Both the position numbers and the translations under genes were made by a program. The notes under the pieces were generated by a model. The model searched no databases and had not been told where the DNA came from. It saw only the letters and a list, made by a program, of their open reading frames with translations. Positions 58,405-64,000 of a stretch of DNA of 64,000 nucleotides are shown in pieces. The stretch is from Nocardioides carbamazepini (GTDB lineage: Bacteria > Actinomycetota > Actinomycetes > Propionibacteriales > Nocardioidaceae), in contig NZ_JAHTLF010000018.1 of the NCBI RefSeq assembly GCF_024614185.1, forward strand, positions 717,821 to 781,820, written 5' to 3'. Within the stretch, counting starts at the first letter, position 1. Each line of letters opens with the position of its first letter.

Positions 58405-58545
58405 TTCGGGCTCGGCGCCTGATCAGCGAAAACCGCCTCTGACCTGCGCGTTCTTCGCTATCGCGTGTCCCAGTATGCACTCTCTGGGCCCCTCTATGTG
58501 GACACCGTCCATGCTCGTGTCGGACCCCCGACCTAACGTCCCGGC

Positions 58546-58989
58546 ATGCCTCAGACGCTGACTCCCTCCCGCCGGATCGTCAACGAGATCCGGGCCCACT
58601 TCGAGAAGCCCGTCCACCAGCCCAAGAGGTGGGGCGCACCGTCGCTGACTGGCGACCACCGGCGAGAGATCTCCATCGCCGCGTCGCGTGACCCTGGCGT
58701 CGACCTGGGGCCAGGTCGGAGCTATGCGAGCGGCCTCCACCTGTCGTTCCTGGCGCGCGTGGATGGCGAGCCGGCGACCATGCTTGACGACGACCTCAGT
58801 GGCTGGGCTCGGGCGATCCTCGGCGCCTACCTTCCGTGTGCGGCGGTCGACCCGACCGCGGAGCCCGGTGATCCTCACTTCACGCCCCTGTCGCATCTCA
58901 CTGTCCACCTGCACGTCTACCTCGACGACCGCGGGCGAGCATTCATGCCGGGCGGCCCGCTTGCCGTCACGCCGTGGCGGGCTGCCTGA
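58546..58989 (+). CDS. Prophage protein, unknown
   Basis: A 147-residue soluble protein with no recognised motif. It has a mixed alpha/beta look and several aromatic residues in the middle (GLHLSFLARVDGE, LTVHLHVYLDDRGR). It is the first rightward gene right of the attachment site, and its stop overlaps the next start (TGATG), so the two form an operon. Its place next to the attachment site suggests an accessory or early-type gene. Confidence 0.6.
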   Translation: MPQTLTPSRRIVNEIRAHFEKPVHQPKRWGAPSLTGDHRREISIAASRDPGVDLGPGRSYASGLHLSFLARVDGEPATMLDDDLSGWARAILGAYLPCAAVDPTAEPGDPHFTPLSHLTVHLHVYLDDRGRAFMPGGPLAVTPWRAA

Positions 58990-59255
58990 TGTCGGGGGCC
59001 GGCGAGCTGTCGGAACGGGACCGGGCGATGCTCGAGTTCGAGCGGCAGTGGTGGAAGTACGCCGGTGCCAAGGAGAGCGCCGTGCGGGAGCAGTTCGACA
59101 TGAGCGCGACCCGCTACTACCAGGTGCTCAACGTGCTGATCGACCGGCCCGAGGCGCTCGCTGCCGACGCGCTGCTGGTGCGGCGGCTCAGGCGCCTGCG
59201 GGCCCAGCGGCAGCGGCAACGGTCGGCGCGGCGCCTGGGCTTCAAGCTCGGCTAG
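58989..59255 (+). CDS. DUF3263 protein
   Basis: An 88-residue protein of the DUF3263 family, common in actinobacteria and their phages. Characteristic stretches are ERDRAMLEFERQWWKYAGAKE and VREQFDMSATRYYQVLNVLIDRPEALA; the middle resembles a helix-turn-helix, so DNA binding is likely. The Arg-rich end (RLRRLRAQRQRQRSARR) fits nucleic-acid contact. ATG 58989 overlaps the preceding stop. Function unknown. Confidence 0.85.
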   Translation: MSGAGELSERDRAMLEFERQWWKYAGAKESAVREQFDMSATRYYQVLNVLIDRPEALAADALLVRRLRRLRAQRQRQRSARRLGFKLG

Positions 59256-59419
59256 CGATCGACCCGCACGCTCAGCAGCACCCAGCCCTCGGGTACCGCT
59301 GCCCGCACCTCGACCATGCCCGCCTCGTAGTCGTCGGTCTCGACGGGCCACTCGACGATCTCCCGGTCGCCGGTGTGGTCGTGGGGCGTGCGGGGGCGGC
59401 GGCCGGCGTGGATGATCAC
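59252..59419 (-). CDS. Small prophage protein (55 residues)
   Basis: A short leftward gene, MIIHAGRRPRTPHDHTG to VLLSVRVDR, with a GTG start at 59419 preceded by AAGGTGG. It converges on the DUF3263 gene with a 4-base overlap of their ends and is divergent from the gene at 59464 across the SOS box. It has charged and aromatic residues (REIVEWPVETDDYEAG) and no known family. Confidence 0.6.
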   Translation of the reverse strand: MIIHAGRRPRTPHDHTGDREIVEWPVETDDYEAGMVEVRAAVPEGWVLLSVRVDR

Positions 59420-59437
59420 CGGGCCACCTTACGGTGT

Positions 59438-59453
59438 TCGAACACTTGTTCTA
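59438..59453. promoter_or_regulatory. LexA-like SOS box in a divergent prophage promoter
   Basis: TCGAACACTTGTTCTA matches the actinobacterial LexA site TCGAAC-N4-GTTCGA except for one base in the right half. It lies between the leftward small gene (59419) and the rightward gene (59464), with a TAATCT -10 box (59452-59457) seven bases before the GTG. A prophage often uses LexA control to respond to DNA damage. Confidence 0.7.
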
Positions 59454-59463
59454 ATCTGATGCC

Positions 59464-59970
59464 GTGTCAGGACGCCGCCTCTACCGCTTCGCCCCGGGCC
59501 CCCGCGGCGGGTTCCGGTCGCGGTATGTCTGGGTCCGGCCGACCTACACGCCGGGCCTGGAGACGCCCGGCCTGCTCCTCGACTGGCTCAGCGACGACCA
59601 GGGCTCCTGGTGGGCACTCGTGCACCGACTCCGCGACGCCACGACGCCGTCGACCGGCGTACCGGCCGCCGCGGTGACCGAGATCGTCGCGGCCGAAGAC
59701 ATCCGAGGGACTCCGCGGTTCGACCCGCCGGGGCCCAATGGCCACGGGCTGCCCGTCACGGCCGAGAGCCGCCACGTCTGGGTGCGTCCCCCTCACCTGT
59801 CGTCGTACTGCCCCGGGCTGGTGCTCCAGCTGGCCATGGACGCTCCGTACACCCCGATCGCACTGGTCGCCTACGTCCCAGGTGTCGAGCACGGTGAGGC
59901 GGCCATCTTGTTCTGGGCCACCCGCGGCGAGCTCGCCGGCGTACCGGCCCGGCCGCCCGCAGCCCGGTGA
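59464..59970 (+). CDS. Prophage protein with an internal duplication
   Basis: A 168-residue protein with two similar halves: RYVWVRPTYTPGLETPGLLLDWL and RHVWVRPPHLSSYCPGLVLQLAM, each followed by a hydrophobic stretch (WWALVHRL, IALVAYVPG). I do not recognise the family. The GTG at 59464 lies seven bases after the -10 box, so the transcript is probably leaderless. Located just past the SOS box, so it may be damage-induced. Confidence 0.75.
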   Translation: MSGRRLYRFAPGPRGGFRSRYVWVRPTYTPGLETPGLLLDWLSDDQGSWWALVHRLRDATTPSTGVPAAAVTEIVAAEDIRGTPRFDPPGPNGHGLPVTAESRHVWVRPPHLSSYCPGLVLQLAMDAPYTPIALVAYVPGVEHGEAAILFWATRGELAGVPARPPAAR

Positions 59971-60016
59971 CGGCGTTCCACTGCGGGGTGCGAGGAGCTG
60001 CGCCTAGGCTCCCTGG

Positions 60017-60217
60017 ATGGCGCGAATGACACCGGCCGAGGCCACCGCGGTGAACGTACTCTTCGGCTACCTGGTCGGCCAGCCGGACGAACCTCCCGCC
60101 GCTGTCGTGCGGGCGATGGAGACCCTGGCCTCGCGAGCGCACAGCCGGCTCCAGGCCGGTGTGAGCGAGGTGACGGTGCGCAAGCAGTGGCCGTCGGCGT
60201 ACGACGACGGCCAGTAG
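60017..60217 (+). CDS. Small prophage protein
   Basis: A 66-residue helical, charged protein (MARMTPAEATAVNVLFGYLV, VVRAMETLASRAHSRLQ) with no family recognised. It stands between two early-type genes on the same strand, starting at an ATG. Codon use is normal for the region. Confidence 0.6.
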   Translation: MARMTPAEATAVNVLFGYLVGQPDEPPAAVVRAMETLASRAHSRLQAGVSEVTVRKQWPSAYDDGQ

Positions 60218-60229
60218 CCGCAGCTGTCC

Positions 60230-60316
60230 CTACGAGCGGCGTCCTCGCATCGACCAGCCGATGAGCAGCCCGCCGGCCGCTGCGACGAGGTGGGTGGCGA
60301 CGAGCAAGGTGTCCAT
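60230..60316 (-). CDS. 28-residue membrane peptide
   Basis: A leftward frame encoding MDTLLVATHLVAAAGGL and a basic tail ending GRRS: one membrane helix with cytoplasmic Arg residues. AGGAAGG lies upstream. It is divergent from the gene at 60378. Small membrane peptides occur in phages, but evidence is limited to coding look and ribosome site. Confidence 0.4.
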   Translation of the reverse strand: MDTLLVATHLVAAAGGLLIGWSMRGRRS

Positions 60317-60341
60317 GGCCGTAGTCTTTACCTTCCTGGTC

Positions 60342-60378
60342 TTGTATAGGGATATACGGATCTGTACAGTTCTATACA
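60342..60378 (+). promoter_or_regulatory. Prophage promoter with an inverted repeat, leaderless start
   Basis: A -35-like TTGTAT (60342-60347) and -10-like TACAGT (60365-60370) are 17 bases apart and place the transcript start on the ATG at 60378. TGTATAG (60343-60349) mirrors CTATACA (60372-60378) across the same region and could bind a phage repressor. Confidence 0.55.
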
Positions 60379-60680
60379 TGAACGGCACCGAGAAGCAGAT
60401 CACCTGGGCCACCGACATCAAGGCCGCCTGGATCGCCAAGGGCACCGCCCGCATCGAGAAGTGGTCGGCGCGCGACGACAAGCCCGAGCTCGCCGCCCGC
60501 CTGATCACCGACGCCGAGGCATGGATCGCCACCGTCGAGGCCATCAACGACGCCGCCACCCTCATCGACACCCGTCACGGCTCGGCGTCGAACCTCCTCG
60601 ACGTCGCCAAGCACCGTGACCTCATCACGACCGAGCAGCGCGACGCCGCGCTCACTCTCGCCTGCGCGACGGGGTTCTGA
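60378..60680 (+). CDS. Prophage protein, unknown
   Basis: A 100-residue soluble, mostly helical protein (ITWATDIKAAWIAKGTARIEKW, AAHLID-like middle, TTEQRDAALTLA). Not recognised. Its promoter just upstream is probably leaderless, and the following gene starts right after its stop, so they are one unit with the DNA-binding protein at 61032. Confidence 0.65.
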   Translation: MNGTEKQITWATDIKAAWIAKGTARIEKWSARDDKPELAARLITDAEAWIATVEAINDAATLIDTRHGSASNLLDVAKHRDLITTEQRDAALTLACATGF

Positions 60681-60681
60681 G

Positions 60682-61035
60682 ATGCAGCGCCACGAGCTGG
60701 ATGCCTGGCTCGGCGACTTCGCCGACACCCTGACCGGCGATCAGAAGGACGACCTTGCCGGGGTCATCGACGCGATCACCTGCCGCTACTCCGATGAGGA
60801 CGACGAACGAAGGGACGCCGCCGTGGCAGGCGCGACGTCCCTCGCGCTCGGGGATCTCACGCTGGAGGACGCTGCCGACGCCTGGCGGACCGCACGGGAG
60901 GCTGAGCGAGCAGCGATGGCCGCGCTGACAGGGGCGATCCTGATGGCCGACCAAGAGGGCGATTCGGAAGCGTCGATCGTCAAGCAGACGCGAGTCAATC
61001 GGATGACGATCCGGAAGGCACTCGGGAAGCAGTGA
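60682..61035 (+). CDS. Prophage protein with a C-terminal helix-turn-helix-like end
   Basis: A 117-residue protein, strongly acidic in the middle (YSDEDDERRDAAV) and helical throughout. The last 20 residues (SIVKQTRVNRMTIRKALGKQ) look like a resolvase-type helix-turn-helix, so DNA binding is possible. ATG 60682 directly follows the preceding stop, and its own stop overlaps the GTG of the next gene. Confidence 0.7.
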   Translation: MQRHELDAWLGDFADTLTGDQKDDLAGVIDAITCRYSDEDDERRDAAVAGATSLALGDLTLEDAADAWRTAREAERAAMAALTGAILMADQEGDSEASIVKQTRVNRMTIRKALGKQ

Positions 61036-61721
61036 GCGCGCGGCGGCTTGTGACCCGCGCTGAGGCCTGTGTTGCGCTGGGGTGCAGCCGGACCGCGATC
61101 GACAGGTGGATGGTCCGGGAGCCGGACGAGTGGCCGGATCCCGTGCGGTACGAGGGCGGCGGGGGGAATCGGGTCGGGCTCTACGACCTCGACGCGCTGC
61201 GTGAGGTCAGGGACCGTCTGCATCCACGGCGGGTGCGAGCGTGGTCGGCCGAGGAGGACGCGCTGGTGCTCGACCGGCGACTGAGCGCCCCTCAGATCGC
61301 TGAGCGTCTGGATCGCTCGGTCGACAGCGTGCAGGGGCGACGCGAGAAGCTCGGTCTGGTGATGCGCCCGCGCCCCGAGCGCGACGAGTGGCTGATCGCC
61401 CGCACCTGCACTGAGTGTGGACAGCTGCGCTGGCGTGAGGAGTACCGGGTCCTCGGCCGGGACCGGCAGCGCGTCAGCACCTGCGTGGCGTGCATGGACG
61501 CTGCGCTGACCGAGCGGACGGCCGCGGCACAGGAGCGCACCGCAGGCACTGCGCGCCGGCACGCGCAACGATGGACTGGCGCCGAGGTCGAGATCGCGCG
61601 CCGCGACGATCTCACTGTCGAGCAGGCCGCCGCGATGCTGGGGCGGACGTACCACGCCGTGGTCAAGGTCAGGTATCGCGCCTCTCGCGACCCCGCGTGG
61701 CTCGCAGCCTTCCGGACATGA
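61032..61721 (+). CDS. DNA-binding protein with HTH, two Myb/SANT-like repeats and a zinc knuckle
   Basis: A 229-residue protein with a MerR-like helix-turn-helix at the start (VTRAEACVALGCSRTAIDRWM), a Myb/SANT-like repeat (RAWSAEEDALVLDRRLSAPQIAERL), a Cys4 metal site (CTECGQLRWREEYR, STCVAC) and a second Myb-like repeat near the end (RWTGAEVEIARRDDLTVEQAAAML). Multiple DNA-binding modules suggest a phage regulator or genome-packaging factor. GTG start overlaps the previous stop (GTGA). A strong terminator follows at 61727. Confidence 0.82.
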   Translation: MSARRLVTRAEACVALGCSRTAIDRWMVREPDEWPDPVRYEGGGGNRVGLYDLDALREVRDRLHPRRVRAWSAEEDALVLDRRLSAPQIAERLDRSVDSVQGRREKLGLVMRPRPERDEWLIARTCTECGQLRWREEYRVLGRDRQRVSTCVACMDAALTERTAAAQERTAGTARRHAQRWTGAEVEIARRDDLTVEQAAAMLGRTYHAVVKVRYRASRDPAWLAAFRT

Positions 61722-61726
61722 CGAAA

Positions 61727-61756
61727 GCCCGCCCGTCTCCGAAGAGACGGGCGGGC
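61727..61756 (+). terminator. Rightward intrinsic terminator of the early-type genes
   Basis: GCCCGCCCGTCTC (61727-61739) and GAGACGGGCGGGC (61744-61756) form a perfect 13-bp stem with a 4-base loop after a run of A. It follows the gene at 61032 by 6 bases and separates it from the leftward lysis genes. Confidence 0.88.
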
Positions 61757-61826
61757 TGCTTCCACCGGAAAGGAAGGATCGTCCCCCATGAAGGACGATT
61801 CCGACGGTACGCCGGGGGTGGTGACG

Positions 61827-61988
61827 TCAGTCGTCGCTGGGGACGTTGAGCAGCGCCATGACCAGAGCCAGCCACAGTGGTGCGGCCTCGATGGGGATCA
61901 CGCCGTAGAACGTGAGGACCGCGGCGGCTGCGACGGCGATGCCGTAGATCCAGCGGCGGACGGTAGGGGTGAGGATCTTCGTGCTCAT
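61827..61988 (-). CDS. Small membrane protein, holin candidate
   Basis: A 53-residue protein, MSTKILTPTVRRWIYG and two hydrophobic helices (AVAAAAVLTFYGVIP, APLWLALVMALLN). It fits small actinophage holins, which make membrane holes that let endolysin out. It is the last gene of the leftward lysis cassette, its start overlapping the previous stop by four bases. Confidence 0.75.
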   Translation of the reverse strand: MSTKILTPTVRRWIYGIAVAAAAVLTFYGVIPIEAAPLWLALVMALLNVPSDD

Positions 61989-62662
61989 CGGGTCTCCTTG
62001 ATGGTGGCGGTGAACCAGCCGTGCATCCCCTTCGGGGCGGGCTGGCGGCGGATGGTGATCGAGGCGCCCGTCGTGATGACGCCGTCGACGTTGGACGCCA
62101 TGGCGACGTGGGCGCCCTTGGGTGCGATGTGCTTGCGGGCGGCGGCGGCGTTGCCGTTGACGTCGCCGGCGAGGACGGCGCGGCGGCGCCGGCGCAGCCA
62201 GCGGCGAGACCAGCGCGCGGACGCGCGCCAGGCGCCCTTGTTGCGGCCCCGGGTGAGGATCCCGCCCGAGGGTCCGCCGGGCTCGAAGTGGACCGCGAGC
62301 ACCGGCCACCGCTCCCACGTGCCGTCGTCCTGCTCGACCTCGAGGACGAGGATCAGGTAGCGGCGGGCCTGACGGCGCTTCTTCGTGAACGGCCCCCACC
62401 ACGGCTTCGTCATCTTCTTCACCCGCACGCGGCGGACGCGGACGTCGTCGCGGACCAGGGCGGCGACGTCGTGCGCCTCGGCGCCGAGCTTGCGTGCCTG
62501 CTTGGCGGTGAGGCCGTCGGTGGCGCGGACGAGGCGGTACCCGGCCGGGCTCTTGGTCAGGTGGTACGCCTCGGTCGCGATGCCGGCGTGCGCGCCGGCG
62601 AGGGCGTCGGCCAGGTCGATGTTCTCGCCGGCGATGTTCCCGGCCCACAGGACGAGGGTCAT
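61985..62662 (-). CDS. Endonuclease/exonuclease/phosphatase-fold-like prophage protein
   Basis: A 225-residue protein that resembles the EEP (DNase I-like) fold: LWAGNIAGENIDLA at the start, IATEAYHLT (catalytic Glu region), LAVHFEPGGPSGG (NTHL-like His), VLAGDVNGNAA (GDFN-like Asp/Asn) and SNVDGVITTG. A final SDH-type His is not clear; GMHGWFTAT may replace it. It is basic and Arg-rich in the middle (RRRRRAVL). It sits between endolysin and the small holin candidate, overlapping both. If active, it could degrade host DNA during lysis. Confidence 0.55.
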   Translation of the reverse strand: MTLVLWAGNIAGENIDLADALAGAHAGIATEAYHLTKSPAGYRLVRATDGLTAKQARKLGAEAHDVAALVRDDVRVRRVRVKKMTKPWWGPFTKKRRQARRYLILVLEVEQDDGTWERWPVLAVHFEPGGPSGGILTRGRNKGAWRASARWSRRWLRRRRRAVLAGDVNGNAAAARKHIAPKGAHVAMASNVDGVITTGASITIRRQPAPKGMHGWFTATIKETR

Positions 62663-63297
62663 CGCTTGTTGATCTTCCGCAGCTCGCGCAGCGCGGCCTT
62701 GATCCGCTCGGCCTGCGCCGGGCCGGCCTCGGCGAGCTGGGCTCGGCCCTTGGCGATCATCTTCCGGATCCGCTTGGGCCGCTGCTTCTTCCGGGCCGGC
62801 TCGGGGTTCCAGTCGTGGCTGGTGAGCCAGTCGTAGATGTCCTCGCCGGGGCAGGAGGTCGCCTTGTGGTCGCGGTGGCCGTTGACGAGCTGGCCAGCGC
62901 CGCCAGCGCGCCGGAGCCAGCCGACGGCGGCGATCATGCCGCCCTTTCCGGCGTCGCTGACCCCGTCTCGCTCGCCGCCGAGGTAGCACACGGCGTACCA
63001 GTCGTCGTTGGCCGCGGTGTTGCCGTTGGCGGCCGACTTCACCCCGGGGCCGCGTCCCTCGTAGATGACGCCGTGGGGGCAGACGATCGCGTTGTAGGCG
63101 ATGTCCGCCCAGCCTCGGGTGTCGCGGTGGAACGCCTGGATCGACCGCACCTTGTCGACGCATCGGCCGTGTGGGAAGACGCCCATGTGCGGGCCCTCCC
63201 AGTGCAGGGTGACGCCCTTGGTCGCGCCGATCGGGTGGCTGGCTCGGGTCGCGCCGCGGGGCCGACTGCTCCACTGGGCGTAGGGGATGACGGTCAT
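62659..63297 (-). CDS. Endolysin: N-acetylmuramoyl-L-alanine amidase
   Basis: A 212-residue peptidoglycan amidase (Amidase_2/PGRP fold) that cuts the amide between N-acetylmuramate and L-alanine. Zinc ligands fit TLHWEGP (His32), GHRDH and CPG near residue 155; YAQWSSRPRG, SIQAFHRDTRGWADIAYNAI and IYEGRG are family marks. The last 50 residues are Lys/Arg-rich (KKQRPKRIRK), likely a wall-binding tail. It begins 4 bases inside the DUF2746-like gene, part of the lysis cassette. Confidence 0.95.
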   Translation of the reverse strand: MTVIPYAQWSSRPRGATRASHPIGATKGVTLHWEGPHMGVFPHGRCVDKVRSIQAFHRDTRGWADIAYNAIVCPHGVIYEGRGPGVKSAANGNTAANDDWYAVCYLGGERDGVSDAGKGGMIAAVGWLRRAGGAGQLVNGHRDHKATSCPGEDIYDWLTSHDWNPEPARKKQRPKRIRKMIAKGRAQLAEAGPAQAERIKAALRELRKINKR

Positions 63298-63656
63298 GGC
63301 TTCTCCTGTCGGGTCTCCAGCGCCACGAGCCGGGCGTGCACGGTCGCGTCGGTGGTGGCGGCACTGGTGAGGTGGGCGTCGAGCTGGCCGCCGATGCGGG
63401 CGACGGCACGCGAGGTGTCGTCGCCGGTGAGGCGGACCTCGGCGACCTGCGCGGCGAGGGCGTCGATGTCGGCGCGGAGGTTGGTCTGGTGGCTGTTGGC
63501 GACGTGCTCGCGGGTCTGTTGGACAGGCTTAACGATCTGCTCGCGTAGCCAGGGCAGGGCGATCTTCCACATCGCCCCGGCGAGGCCGAGGATGGCGAGC
63601 AGGGCCCCACACACGGCACCGGCTCCGATGAGAGCGGCCTGGGTGGTGTCGGTCAT
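63294..63656 (-). CDS. DUF2746-like phage protein (possible holin or lysis accessory)
   Basis: A 120-residue protein with one N-terminal membrane helix (ALIGAGAVCGALLAILGLAGAMW) and a coiled-coil tail with the HVANSHQTNLRADIDALAAQV stretch typical of DUF2746 proteins of mycobacteriophages, which lie in lysis clusters. GAGAGG lies before the ATG. It overlaps the endolysin start by four bases. Whether it is a holin or a regulator of it is not known. Confidence 0.8.
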   Translation of the reverse strand: MTDTTQAALIGAGAVCGALLAILGLAGAMWKIALPWLREQIVKPVQQTREHVANSHQTNLRADIDALAAQVAEVRLTGDDTSRAVARIGGQLDAHLTSAATTDATVHARLVALETRQEKP

Positions 63657-63766
63657 CGAGTGCCTCTCGGTGAGGTGGGCGTCCGCCGCCAGGGCGTGAC
63701 GGCATGGCGGGGAGAGGTCTGTCGCGGCGGGAGGTCGGCGACGACCAGAGACGGTGGGGAGTGCGC

Positions 63767-64000
63767 CTACCGGGTGAAGAAGACGGCGTTCATGTTGACC
63801 ATCCCGAAGTTGGTGACACCGGCACCGCCTCCGGTCGCGGCGAGGAGCCGGAACTGGATCTGGTTCGCAGTCAGGCCCGGCGGGAAGTCAACGAAGGCGG
63901 AGAGGCTGGTACCGAGGGCTTGGATGGCGTCGTTGTGGTTGTGCACGTAGGACGTCGCGATCTCGACCCAGACCGCGCCGCCGTTGCCGGACCACCACAG
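63767..64000 (-). CDS. C-terminal end of a tail-type phage protein (partial)
   Basis: A leftward reading frame that enters from the right edge and stops at 63767; 77 residues are visible. It ends with a Gly/Ala-rich stretch (LLAATGGGAGVTNFG) and MNAVFFTR. Such Gly-rich C-termini are common in phage minor tail or tip proteins. Next to it is the lysis cassette, so a tail gene is likely. Identity beyond that is not known. Confidence 0.55.
   Translation of the reverse strand: MWWSGNGGAVWVEIATSYVHNHNDAIQALGTSLSAFVDFPPGLTANQIQFRLLAATGGGAGVTNFGMVNMNAVFFTR

Larger units (their letters stand above)
58169..58545. other. Intergenic stretch at the chromosome-prophage junction
   Basis: This 377-base gap holds the promoter region of the lipoprotein gene, the tRNA-side terminator (58336-58363), the tRNA-Leu 3-prime fragment (58378-58404) and about 140 bases of presumed phage DNA without a recognisable gene. 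Confidence 0.7.

Noticed and set aside
58378..58470. A complete tRNA gene
   Set aside because: Only the T-arm and 3-prime acceptor strand fold; the 5-prime acceptor strand and anticodon arm are absent and the T-stem has a mismatch.
61788..62360. A rightward gene beginning MKDDSDG
   Set aside because: It lies antisense to the holin candidate and EEP-like gene and reads as low-complexity Arg/Ala sequence.

Overview
The window is high-GC DNA (roughly 70 percent G+C) whose gene content, codon use and gene families fit an actinobacterium of the Nocardioides type (Nocardioidaceae). Genes are dense, often joined by 4-base ATGA or GTGA overlaps. GTG starts are common and several starts look leaderless. 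No rRNA or complete tRNA gene, transposase, IS element or CRISPR array was seen. All names rest on motifs and family knowledge read by eye; no database search was possible.

Layout. (1) 1-4587: an alkane-oxidation unit (AlkB fused to rubredoxin, a [3Fe-4S] ferredoxin and a TetR regulator cut by the window edge) with two tandem 30-bp operator-like repeats over its promoter, a VapBC toxin-antitoxin pair, and a cytochrome P450 with a small partner gene. (2) 4761-9062: a two-component system, a 32-bp-period inverted-repeat array, and an NfeD-like/flotillin pair. (3) 9117-15290: TetR regulators with a dehydratase-like and an MMPL partner, glutathione peroxidase and nitroreductase. (4) 14673-19466: a four-gene unit (amino-acid-type permease, dimethylformamidase-like large hydrolase, cupin, nitroreductase) divergent from a TetR gene, with two copies of a perfect palindrome between them.

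(5) 19479-35019: the most coherent metabolic island. A GntR regulator and an AcoR-like activator (with a decayed AAA+ domain) flank a ribose-type ABC importer, two short-chain dehydrogenases, a Baeyer-Villiger monooxygenase, an alpha/beta hydrolase, an aldehyde dehydrogenase, an iron-type alcohol dehydrogenase and a lambda-crystallin-like 3-hydroxyacid dehydrogenase. Together they could carry a cyclic or secondary alcohol to a ketone, a lactone or ester, a hydroxy acid, an oxo acid and a diacid. The importer contains an unusual ATPase-permease fusion.

(6) 35049-44805: a second two-component system divergent from an MMPL transporter, a CrtA-like protein, three consecutive sensor-ANTAR proteins, a membrane-anchored protein with a PrsW-type protease, and a FadR-type regulator. 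(7) 44938-50943: a 2001-residue secreted protein with six DUF11-type repeats ending in a sortase domain. (8) 51087-58168: MFS transporter, LuxR regulator, NAD synthetase, FAD/Rieske oxidoreductase, a duplicated membrane protein, a 27-residue membrane peptide and a lipoprotein.

(9) 58380-64000: the left end of a prophage. It begins at a 3-prime fragment of a tRNA-Leu gene (likely attL), continues through small rightward early-type genes with a LexA-like SOS box, and meets a leftward lysis cassette (tail-type protein end, DUF2746-like protein, amidase endolysin, a protein resembling the endonuclease/exonuclease/phosphatase fold, and a small holin-like membrane protein). The rest of the prophage, presumably including integrase and the intact tRNA, lies beyond the right edge.
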